A program made the translations under genes and the position numbers. DNA of 41,147 bases from Dysgonamonadaceae bacterium. Lineage in GTDB: Bacteria > Bacteroidota > Bacteroidia > Bacteroidales > Azobacteroidaceae. Each line of letters starts with the position of its first letter. The first letter of the stretch is position 1. The notes under the pieces were generated by a model, which saw nothing but the letters and a program-made list of their open reading frames with translations, ran no database searches and had not been told where the DNA came from. This document shows, piece after piece, positions 17,051-24,307 of the stretch. The stretch lies in NCBI GenBank assembly GCA_031271125.1, contig JAISWH010000128.1, positions 1 through 41,147 of the forward strand. The letters are read 5' to 3'.

Positions 17051-17077
17051 TGTCTGTCATCAATACAGTGACAGACA
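17051..17077. repeat. Palindromic element, right copy of an inverted pair
   Basis: TGTCTGTC, 11 nt, GACAGACA, then TTTTTG. It is the reverse complement of 16693-16719 with one mismatch. It lies 74 nt upstream of the -33 box of the outer-membrane gene at 17213, a place where an operator would fit; the T-run also allows a weak terminator. Confidence 0.8.
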
Positions 17078-17151
17078 TTTTTGTTAAAATTTTTCGGTGA
17101 GAAAAAAAACGTCCGGACCCGGCAATTCATGGGAAAAAACGATATGAGTAA

Positions 17152-17181
17152 TTGGATATATTAAAATATTTCGTACCTTTG
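17152..17181 (+). promoter_or_regulatory. Promoter of the small outer-membrane barrel gene
   Basis: TTG (17152-17154), exactly 19 nt, TACCTTTG (17174-17181): an ideal Bacteroidetes promoter about 31 nt before the ATG. Confidence 0.85.
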
Positions 17182-17212
17182 CGCCGAATTAATAACTAAT
17201 AAATTAATCAAA

Positions 17213-17842
17213 ATGAAAAAAATTTTTTTAACTTTAATTTTATGTGGCTTTGTAGGAGCAATATTTGCTCAAGGTGTAAAATTCGGAGTTACTACCGGTT
17301 TGAATGTCTCAAATGAATCAATTAAATTAATTAAAACCGATTGGAAAGCTGGTTTTCAAGGGGGAGTTTTCTTGGATTACGCTGTAACGCCGCAACTTTC
17401 GCTTGTCCCTGAATTATTGTTTACTCAGAGGGGGTCCAAACTTAACATTAGTATTACAGATGATAATGGAAAAATGATCGACTCCGGTTACTCGGAAACT
17501 TTGAATTATCTTCAATTGCCGGTCAATGTGGCATACAAATTTGATTTAAGCAACGATCAGAAATTATTCCCTTTTGCCGGCGCTTATTTAGGTTACGGTC
17601 TTTCCGGATCAGTTAAATTTCAGAGAGCAGGAGTTGAATCGGGAAATACAAAAATAAAGTTCGGTTCCGCTGAAGATCGGATGAAAAGATTGGATTATGG
17701 ATTAAATATCGGAGCCGGTTACCAATACGACCACATTATATTCAAGCTGCAATATAATCATGGATTGGCTGATCTTTCCAATATAAAGGACAGAAAAATT
17801 AAAAATAAAAACCTTGCCGTTACGGTAGGCTATCTGTTCTAA
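17213..17842 (+). CDS. Outer-membrane beta-barrel protein (PorT-like family)
   Basis: A 209-residue protein with a signal peptide (about 1-20, GAIFAQG) and an eight-strand-type barrel as in PF13568. Typical segments are KFGVTTGLNVSN, GFQGGVFLDYAVTPQLSLVPELLFTQRG, LNYLQLPVNVAYKF, GAYLGYGLSG, and GAGYQYDHIIFKLQYNHGLADLS, ending in VTVGYLF with a terminal aromatic residue as expected for barrel assembly. It is monocistronic with a strong promoter. The last 23 nt overlap the 3' end of fmt on the other strand, and its terminator hairpin lies inside fmt. Its specific role is unknown. Confidence 0.85.
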   Translation: MKKIFLTLILCGFVGAIFAQGVKFGVTTGLNVSNESIKLIKTDWKAGFQGGVFLDYAVTPQLSLVPELLFTQRGSKLNISITDDNGKMIDSGYSETLNYLQLPVNVAYKFDLSNDQKLFPFAGAYLGYGLSGSVKFQRAGVESGNTKIKFGSAEDRMKRLDYGLNIGAGYQYDHIIFKLQYNHGLADLSNIKDRKIKNKNLAVTVGYLF

Positions 17843-18818
17843 ATTTTTCATAAAAAAGCCGCGCATTTCCGCGCAGAAAATCTTCAACAGACATTTGTTT
17901 TTTACCGGTCTGTTGGAGATTTTTTATTCGGATAAAACCGTCGGAAGTTGCGAGGTCTAATTGTTTTTTTCCATCGCTAACAACACTTCCGGGTATTAAA
18001 TGATGCTGTTTCCGGATTTTTTCGGTTTCAAAAATTTTCAATGAAAGTAATTCGTTTTGACTTATTTGCAACTCAGTCCAGGCAGCAGGGTAAGGCGAGA
18101 GTCCCCTGATAAAGTCATAGACTTCTTGGGTCGTTTTTTTCCAGTCGATACGGCAAGTTTCCCTAAAAATTTTAGGAGCCGGTTTTAATATTTCCTCATT
18201 GGCAATGAGCGCTTTTTGTTCTACGGTATGCACCTCTTTGCGGATGATTGCATCAACCGTTTTGATGACTAAGTTTGCACCGGTTCGCATCAATTGGTCG
18301 TGGATAATTTCGGCATTATCCGTGTCTTCGATGGGAATCCGTTCCTGAAAAATGATTTTTCCCGCGTCAATTTCGTGAGTAAGGAAAAAAGTAGTAACAC
18401 CCGTTTCTTTTTCGCCGTTGATAATCGCCCAATTGATGGGAGCCGCCCCGCGATATCGAGGCAGCAAAGAGGCATGCAGATTGAAAGTTCCCGAAGGCGG
18501 CATGTTCCAAACGACTTCGGGTAACATTCTGAAAGCGACGACAATCTGTAAATCGGCTTTCCATGCCTGCAATTGGTTCAAAAAATCAGGGTCTTTCAGT
18601 TTCTCCGGCTGAAGCAAAGGAAGATTTTGCGACAAAGCATATTCTTTTACAGGGCTGGCTTGCAGCACGCTTTGATGTTTTCCCACCGGTTTATCGGGTA
18701 TTGTGACAACGCCTGCTACATTGTAACCTCCTTCTACTAAGGCGCGAAGGCTTTCTACGGCGAAATCGGGGGTACCCATGAAAACGATGCGGGGAAATGT
18801 TTTTAATGTCTTATCCAT
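17820..18818 (-). CDS. fmt: Methionyl-tRNA formyltransferase
   Basis: A 332-residue Fmt, near the usual 310-320. It formylates initiator Met-tRNA using 10-formyltetrahydrofolate. The N-terminal formyltransferase domain (about 8-190) has IVFMGTPDFAVESLRAL, and the folate/catalytic stretch FNLHASLLPRYRGAAPINWAI with Asn and His of the active site, then THEIDAGKIIF with the catalytic Asp. The C-terminal OB-like domain (about 215-325) ends VEDFLRGNARL. The gene is alone and read from a TATATTTG box. The 3' 23 nt overlap the convergent outer-membrane gene. Confidence 0.97.
   Translation of the reverse strand: MDKTLKTFPRIVFMGTPDFAVESLRALVEGGYNVAGVVTIPDKPVGKHQSVLQASPVKEYALSQNLPLLQPEKLKDPDFLNQLQAWKADLQIVVAFRMLPEVVWNMPPSGTFNLHASLLPRYRGAAPINWAIINGEKETGVTTFFLTHEIDAGKIIFQERIPIEDTDNAEIIHDQLMRTGANLVIKTVDAIIRKEVHTVEQKALIANEEILKPAPKIFRETCRIDWKKTTQEVYDFIRGLSPYPAAWTELQISQNELLSLKIFETEKIRKQHHLIPGSVVSDGKKQLDLATSDGFIRIKNLQQTGKKQMSVEDFLRGNARLFYEKFRTDSLP
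17879..17925 (+). terminator. Terminator of the outer-membrane gene embedded in fmt coding sequence
   Basis: AATCTTCAACAGAC (17879-17892) pairs with GTCTGTTGGAGATT (17908-17921), 14 bp with one wobble and a 15-nt loop, followed by TTTTT on the plus strand. It lies 37 nt after the outer-membrane gene stop, within fmt codons read on the other strand. Confidence 0.7.
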
Positions 18819-18845
18819 CGGTCAAATCTATTTTTAATTTTACAG

Positions 18846-18853
18846 CAAATATA
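18846..18853 (-). promoter_or_regulatory. -7 element of the fmt promoter
   Basis: Minus-strand TATATTTG lies 28 nt before the fmt start and separates fmt from the DUF4886 gene. No good -33 element was found. Confidence 0.5.
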
Positions 18854-18884
18854 CGATTGCTTCCTTAACTCCGTATTATTTTCT

Positions 18885-19745
18885 TCATCGTATGTAAACA
18901 TCCATCGGGGTTACTTCTTCCGGTTTCAATACGGCAAAATGTGCGGCGTTTTGAGCCACTTCAACCTGAAAATCGCTTAGTCCGTTGGGGATAGCCTTAT
19001 TTCCCACTACGTTGATGCCGGTAATTTTTTCGAACCACGTACAGGCGGCGGTATAACGCCCTATCTGGTAGTCCAGATGATAGCCGTCCCTGCAAAAATT
19101 ATCCCCGACAGCGCTTGTCCGTCCATTTTGAATGGCTGTGCCGGAAGGTATAATAAAGGAAATGTCCGGTACGTTTTCTTTTACCCGATGCATTGCATCT
19201 ATGATGGCTGCATACATTGTTAACTGGTCTCTGCTGTAATTATTAAAACCGTCATGCGTGGAATTTTGCGCGTAAGCCCAAGTCTGGTGCAGCATGTATT
19301 TGACATTCGTATTCGTAACTTTACTTTTCACGTATGTCAATAATTCCGTTAAATACGGGAAGTAAGTAGCATACAGCCCAGAGTTCGGGCTTGCCTGCTG
19401 AAAACTGATGTAATCCCACGGCTCATCTCCTATGGCATATTCCAAGGTTGTGTTTGCCCGCGAGGTCTTAACGCCATTTACAATTTTCCGGTAGGCATAT
19501 TCTGCCGCATTGTTATTGGCATTATTCCGGTGTCGTTCGAGCGAACAACCTCCAATGTACATGTTTCCGATGATGAAGTCAATTTCTTCGTCGGCGCCGA
19601 GTTCATACAGATACTGTTCGACAGCGTCTCTCGAGAAGCTGTTGCCGATGGCCAATATTCTGATTGTTGTAGCCGATGCATTCAACAAAGTGATACAAGC
19701 AATCAAAAATATGCTTGTTAATACTGTTTTCCAATACTTTCTCAT
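18885..19745 (-). CDS. DUF4886 domain protein (SGNH-hydrolase-like, secreted)
   Basis: A 286-residue exported protein with a signal peptide (about 1-25, LLNASA). The mature part opens with IRILAIGNSFSRDAVEQYLYELG, matching the DUF4886 signature GNSFS that resembles the GDS block of SGNH esterases, and continues with SFQQASPNSG, MLHQTWAYAQNS, and a C-terminal DGYHLDYQIGRYTAACTWFE with the DxxH-like pair of the fold. A carbohydrate esterase role is plausible but unproven. It lies 212 nt after susD on the same strand; a TAATTTTG box at 19828-19835 may give it a separate promoter. Confidence 0.8.
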   Translation of the reverse strand: MRKYWKTVLTSIFLIACITLLNASATTIRILAIGNSFSRDAVEQYLYELGADEEIDFIIGNMYIGGCSLERHRNNANNNAAEYAYRKIVNGVKTSRANTTLEYAIGDEPWDYISFQQASPNSGLYATYFPYLTELLTYVKSKVTNTNVKYMLHQTWAYAQNSTHDGFNNYSRDQLTMYAAIIDAMHRVKENVPDISFIIPSGTAIQNGRTSAVGDNFCRDGYHLDYQIGRYTAACTWFEKITGINVVGNKAIPNGLSDFQVEVAQNAAHFAVLKPEEVTPMDVYIR

Positions 19746-19827
19746 TTAGAATTTTGTTATATGAAATTTGATGCTATATATCTTTTTATGTCATAACAAC
19801 TTTTTATTTGCCTGTAAATATTCACCA

Positions 19828-19835
19828 CAAAATTA
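19828..19835 (-). promoter_or_regulatory. Possible -7 element of the DUF4886 gene
   Basis: Minus-strand TAATTTTG matches TAnnTTTG, about 83 nt before the start. No -33 element is seen, so this is weak. The rest of the 212-nt gap to susD holds no gene. Confidence 0.35.
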
Positions 19836-19957
19836 ATCATTTAATCCGGAATATGATAAAACTAATTCCATATCAGCGTTACACATGTAGCATTGGGATC
19901 CGGACGTGCGCGAAATCGGTGCGGAATAGCTTTGCCGGCAAGCTCTTGATCAACCAG

Positions 19958-21382
19958 TTAAAAGAACGGTATTACATATTCCGAAGTTTTATTTTCCACT
20001 ATAATTTTATTCATATTATGTTTTATCACGACCGTTTTAGCGTCGTTGTCCATTTCAAAAGCATCTAATTCCTGCCCCAACGGAATAAACGGCGGGATTT
20101 GCGCTTCAATATACGGAGCGGCAGAGGATGTATTGGCGGCTTCGATTTCGCAAACCGGCAGACGGAATCCCAAATCGGACGCCCGGCGCCCTTCGGCAAA
20201 AAATATTTCCTGCCTCATCAGATAGACGATTTCCAGCAAACCGTCGACCGATGGGGTATTGTCGATCATTGCCGCATCTACGGACGTCCCAGATATGTAG
20301 GGTATGGAAATTAAATGGGGCGGCCGGCGGTCTAATACCAGATTTTCGCGAAACGGTTCGCCGGGAGAGGCCGCAACTTTATATGCCGAACTGTTGGGAT
20401 AGTGTCGGGTATCGTCGCTACCCCGACCTTCCAATTGATCGTTTATGCTTGTCTCTACCGGTCTGCTTGCCGTTAATGCCAGCAATTCCTTTAACAGTTG
20501 TTTCGCCTGGCCGGCGTCGTTATCGGCAAGCGAGGCTTCGGCCAGAATGAGATAAAGTTCTTCGGCTTTTGCGATACAAATGGGACGTTGTTCGCGATTT
20601 TTCAATTCAAAATATTTGGGATCAAGAAAATCAAGCCGCGGCAATGGCTGGAAATGAGTGGTGTAAATATGAGTCTGAATCGCGTTGTTCACTCCTTTTT
20701 CACCATCAAACTCGACATTTCTTACAAAATCGGTCGAATATTCAAGCGCCTTACCGGCATAATTCACTGCATTTACTTTGTCGCCCGATTTGTGATATGC
20801 ACGTGCAATCAGGGTATTTATAAAGGCTTGGTCTTCTTTGCTACCGGTATATTCCAGGGCTTTCCGAAAGGTTTCGACGGCCAGGCTCAACTGTGTTCTC
20901 CAGTCTTTGACTTCTCCTCCGGGTTCGACAGGCAATGCTAAAAAATATTCGCCTGCCAACAGGTAGGAATATCCTTTGATGTAATATAAATTGAACAAAT
21001 GATTTTCCGTAGTTAACGGATCGGCTTGCGCTACCTTATTGAGGCCGTAATCGGCCGACTCCCTTAAATTCCCTATGTATCTTTGTAAGGCCGTGACATC
21101 GACGTCCGTATACAAAATAACGGGAATATCAAAATACTTACTGCTTTGAGTATAATTATTAAAATAGTTGTCTGACAATAATTCGGTAAGTTCTGCAAAA
21201 GTACCTATCGCTTCCGCAAAAGATTTATTAGTCCCGTTCACCCACGACTGCATTGCATCAGGCGATTTCAAAAAAGTATCTTCGCCTACGTTGGGATTTA
21301 TAATATCGTCCGGTTGTAATAACTCACATGCGCTCACGCTTGCTAAGAGACAAATAAAAATAAAAAGTTTAATCGGTTTCAT
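19958..21382 (-). CDS. SusD/RagB-family nutrient-binding lipoprotein
   Basis: A 474-residue surface lipoprotein. The signal ends at lipobox Cys19 (ASVSAC), followed by the usual mature start with NPNVGEDTFLKSPDAMQSWVNG. The TPR-rich helical body is visible in LYYIKGYSYLLAGEYFLALP and FINTLIARAYHKSGDKVNAVNYAGKAL, and the C-terminal half has AKAEELYLILAEASLADND and IVYLMRQEIFFAEGRRASDLGFR, both SusD hallmarks. It caps the SusC transporter encoded 92 nt upstream and helps bind oligosaccharide or other nutrients. It is divergent from starch-type SusD and the substrate cannot be told. The C-terminal tail (VVIKHNMNKIIVENKTSEYVIPFF) is unusual in sequence. Confidence 0.88.
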   Translation of the reverse strand: MKPIKLFIFICLLASVSACELLQPDDIINPNVGEDTFLKSPDAMQSWVNGTNKSFAEAIGTFAELTELLSDNYFNNYTQSSKYFDIPVILYTDVDVTALQRYIGNLRESADYGLNKVAQADPLTTENHLFNLYYIKGYSYLLAGEYFLALPVEPGGEVKDWRTQLSLAVETFRKALEYTGSKEDQAFINTLIARAYHKSGDKVNAVNYAGKALEYSTDFVRNVEFDGEKGVNNAIQTHIYTTHFQPLPRLDFLDPKYFELKNREQRPICIAKAEELYLILAEASLADNDAGQAKQLLKELLALTASRPVETSINDQLEGRGSDDTRHYPNSSAYKVAASPGEPFRENLVLDRRPPHLISIPYISGTSVDAAMIDNTPSVDGLLEIVYLMRQEIFFAEGRRASDLGFRLPVCEIEAANTSSAAPYIEAQIPPFIPLGQELDAFEMDNDAKTVVIKHNMNKIIVENKTSEYVIPFF

Positions 21383-21398
21383 ATATTTATTTTTTTGT

Positions 21399-21448
21399 TG
21401 CCACTAATTCACGAATTATTATTCGTGTCAATTCGTGAATTAGTGGCA
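21399..21448. repeat. Perfect 19-bp hairpin between susC and susD
   Basis: TGCCACTAATTCACGAATT (21399-21417), 12-nt loop, AATTCGTGAATTAGTGGCA (21430-21448). It fills much of the 92-nt gap between the two genes. It may reduce susD expression, shield the susC mRNA end, or be a dispersed genome repeat. On the minus strand it is followed by a loose A/T stretch rather than a clean T-run. Confidence 0.8.
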
Positions 21449-21474
21449 TAAATTAAATTCTTAGCGGCATAATT

Positions 21475-24225
21475 TTAGAAATTAAATCTGATTGTACCTA
21501 TAAATTGACGGGACAATGAATAAGAAGAATAATTAAAGCCGCCGGTTGCAACTGCTCCCTGCGTGTAGGCTCCCGACAGCAATGCTTCCGGGTCTACGGA
21601 TGAAACGCTGAATGAGAGCGGATTATAAACGCTGATGGAAAAAGAAGCCGACTTGAGGTATTGGACAGGATGGCAGGTATAAGACAAGGATACATTTCTT
21701 ATTTTCAAGAAATCGGCTTTTTCCACAAAGAAGTTGGTAAAATCAAGCCAGGCTGCCTTCTGGGTAGTGCCTTCCAATGCTTTTTCGGGGATAGCGCCGT
21801 CTTTCAATCCTTTGTTAAACCTGAATTGCCTGTCGAATGAATGTACATAAGCGCCCATCTGGTAATCGCCGCTGACAAACAGTCCCCAGTTTTTATAGTT
21901 GGCGGATAACGACAGATTACCATACGAAGTAGGTATTGTAGAGCCTAAATCCTGTAACCTCAGGACTTCTTTCAAACTGCCGTCTTCATTCAAGACCGCT
22001 TTAGAGCCGCGAATAAATCCTACGGGTTTGTTTTTAGCTACCATCGTTTGCACTGTACTGGAAGAGAATCCTCCTATGGCAAAAGGGACGGCGGTACCAA
22101 TATCCAACACTTCGTTGTGATTGGTATTATAAGAGGCGTTCAATTGAATATTCCATTCTTTCGTATTGAGCAATTGCAAGCCCAAAGACAGTTCAATTCC
22201 TTTATTTTCAATTTCCCCGACGTTAGCTAAATAATTAGCCGATTCGCCGACGTTTTCCGAATATTTAACCGATTGCCCCTGTGAGGGAAGCGAAGGAATA
22301 CCGAACAGGGCGTCTTTCGTCAAAGCATAATACCAGGTAAATCCGAGATTGAATATGCGGTTAAATAAGAGTGCATTGAGACCTGCTTCGTATGAATGTT
22401 TTTTCTCAGGCGCCAAGTCGGGATTTCCTGACTTGCCGAAAGTGGCGGCCTGTTGATTGAGGTAAGAGCCGACAGAAATTGTTCTCTGATATTCGAAAGG
22501 CGGAGGATAACTGCCTGCAATTCCATAGTTTCCCCGTATTTGCAAGCTGTTTACAATATTCCTTTGTTTCAGGCTTTGCATAAAAGATTCTTCCGAGAGC
22601 AGATAAGATATTCCTATTTTGGGATAATACTGCCTGCCTACGTTGTCGCCAAAAGCGGTATTATAATCGCCCCGCAATCCCATATCTATGAAATAACGGT
22701 CTTTTATCCCGATATTTTCCTGTAAAAATGCACCGTAACTGTACAGATAACTCAGCCATTCATTGGCAGATGTAGTTGCTGCGCCGGAAATAATAAGCGC
22801 TCCGTCGCGCACGCCGTTCCCCGTGCTGTTTGACTGATGGTCGTAGGTGCTGAAATATTGGTATCCTGCCGTAGATATGATACTTAGCCAATCGCGGTAA
22901 TACCATTTGTACTGTCCGTTGACGTCTACCGTCACCCCTAAATAATTCCGGTTGAAATTAAAGATAGAACCGGCGTCGGACGTTCCGGCAGGCCGGTCTT
23001 GCACGTGAATCCAGTATTCGTTGGTGATGATGTTTTTATTTGAATTAAACCTGTAATCAAGACCAACAATCCCTTTGAATGTAAGATTATTGATGGGCTT
23101 GAATATAAGCGATTGCGAGGTCTGGAAACGTTTGACCGATTCTTTATTGTTTTGCAGTTTTTCGGCTTTATCGACAAAAGCCTTCATTTGGCCATAAGCG
23201 TAATCGTCCAAGGCGTCTATGTCTACGCCATACTTAACGAGATCGCCCGACCGGTTGGCGTAAGAAAAACCATCAGCCGCCGCTCCTTCGGTAAACCATA
23301 AGCCTACATACCCTCCCTGGTTTCCGTTACGGCTTCTTTTAAATTCGTTGGCTACGATGCTGAAAGAAGATTGATATTCCGTTGTTTTATTAAAACGGAC
23401 GCTTGTTCCCAGTCGCAAGTCATATTTCTTGCTTTCGTTCGCATTTTGGACGATTGTACCCGAACTGCTACTCATATTTCCGCCGAAGCTATAACCCACC
23501 TTGTCGTTCCCGCCGTCGAATCCGATACGGTATTTTTGTACAAAACCGGTTTGATGCAAGAGGTCTGCGGTGCGTTTGAAATGGTAATATTGATCGTTCG
23601 CCGTTTCGACTCCAAGTCCGGTTTCGAAGAATACCGACTGTTTACCGCCTCCTTTCTTCGTAAAAATCTGAATTACGCCGTTGGCGGCATCGGAGCCGTA
23701 AAGCGTAGTAGCCGCCCCTCCGGATACATATTCTATATGGTCGATATTTTCGAGCGGAATATCGCCGATGGCGCCGGAAGCCGCAGTCTGGCCGGTCGTC
23801 CCTACAAAAACTCCGTAATAGCCTTCGACAATGTTAAGCGCCGCGCCTGTATTCAGATTGTCGATCCGTACCCCATCTACATAAATTACGGGCGTGGAAT
23901 TGGAAAATGCAGATGATAAACCCCTGGCTTTGAAAAGGGAAGTAGCTCCCGGCTGTCCGTTTGATAAAGTTATCTGCACATTGGGTAAGGCATTTTGAAG
24001 TAATTGGTCGATACGGGCATGGTTGTAGTTTTCCAACTCTTTACTGCCGATGCTCACTACATGGGAAGAAAGCCTTCTTTTTTCTATTTCCGCTCCCTGC
24101 CCGGTAACAACTACTTCGTTGAGAACGACGTCGTGGAAAGGAGGAATACTGTCGCCGAATTTTCCGTAAACACTCAAAGATGATTGTGTTATACAAACAA
24201 TCCATACAATAAATAATTTCTTCAT
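21475..24225 (-). CDS. SusC/RagA-family TonB-dependent outer-membrane receptor
   Basis: A 916-residue TonB-dependent transporter. Signal peptide about 1-20, then a TonB-box-like NEVVVTG (about 36-42), plug domain to about residue 195 (NVQITLSNGQPG, PVIYVDGVRIDN, DHIEYVSGGAATTLYGSDAANGVIQIFTKKG) and a 22-strand-type barrel to the terminal TIRFNF. The PVIYVDGV and YGSDAANGVI blocks are typical of SusC. It lacks the N-terminal carboxypeptidase-regulatory-like domain found in most SusC proteins, which explains its shorter length. It imports the ligand held by the neighbouring SusD. It follows rpsA by 82 nt on the same strand; I could not find a clear promoter in that gap. Confidence 0.93.
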   Translation of the reverse strand: MKKLFIVWIVCITQSSLSVYGKFGDSIPPFHDVVLNEVVVTGQGAEIEKRRLSSHVVSIGSKELENYNHARIDQLLQNALPNVQITLSNGQPGATSLFKARGLSSAFSNSTPVIYVDGVRIDNLNTGAALNIVEGYYGVFVGTTGQTAASGAIGDIPLENIDHIEYVSGGAATTLYGSDAANGVIQIFTKKGGGKQSVFFETGLGVETANDQYYHFKRTADLLHQTGFVQKYRIGFDGGNDKVGYSFGGNMSSSSGTIVQNANESKKYDLRLGTSVRFNKTTEYQSSFSIVANEFKRSRNGNQGGYVGLWFTEGAAADGFSYANRSGDLVKYGVDIDALDDYAYGQMKAFVDKAEKLQNNKESVKRFQTSQSLIFKPINNLTFKGIVGLDYRFNSNKNIITNEYWIHVQDRPAGTSDAGSIFNFNRNYLGVTVDVNGQYKWYYRDWLSIISTAGYQYFSTYDHQSNSTGNGVRDGALIISGAATTSANEWLSYLYSYGAFLQENIGIKDRYFIDMGLRGDYNTAFGDNVGRQYYPKIGISYLLSEESFMQSLKQRNIVNSLQIRGNYGIAGSYPPPFEYQRTISVGSYLNQQAATFGKSGNPDLAPEKKHSYEAGLNALLFNRIFNLGFTWYYALTKDALFGIPSLPSQGQSVKYSENVGESANYLANVGEIENKGIELSLGLQLLNTKEWNIQLNASYNTNHNEVLDIGTAVPFAIGGFSSSTVQTMVAKNKPVGFIRGSKAVLNEDGSLKEVLRLQDLGSTIPTSYGNLSLSANYKNWGLFVSGDYQMGAYVHSFDRQFRFNKGLKDGAIPEKALEGTTQKAAWLDFTNFFVEKADFLKIRNVSLSYTCHPVQYLKSASFSISVYNPLSFSVSSVDPEALLSGAYTQGAVATGGFNYSSYSLSRQFIGTIRFNF

Positions 24226-24240
24226 GTTATGAAATAAGAC

Positions 24241-24270
24241 CTGTCATCCCTTACGAATAAAGAATGACAG
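24241..24270. repeat. Hairpin between rpsA and susC
   Basis: CTGTCAT (24241-24247) pairs with ATGACAG (24264-24270), extendable with mismatches. It resembles the hairpin at 10486-10525 in its CTGTCA...TGACAG arms. On the minus strand it could be a weak rpsA terminator, but no T-run follows in that direction. Confidence 0.5.
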
Positions 24271-24307
24271 ACTTTTTAGATAAATAATTTATGTATCTAC
24301 TAAAATT

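Larger units (their letters stand above)
16514..17151. other. Gene-free region rich in palindromes
   Basis: About 0.64 kb between two divergent outer-membrane genes with no credible ORF (the 64-codon minus-strand ORF at 16936-17130 is A/T-rich shadow). It holds an inverted pair of 27-nt elements (16693-16719 and 17051-17077), a 17-nt palindrome (TTTAACAA/TTGTTAAA, 16775-16791), and a 39-nt palindrome (16913-16951). I could not find a convincing promoter for the minus-strand gene here. Confidence 0.7.

Noticed and set aside
16936-17130. 64-codon minus-strand ORF in the palindrome region
   Set aside because: It begins in low-complexity A/T DNA, crosses one palindromic element and ends in another; no recognisable domain.
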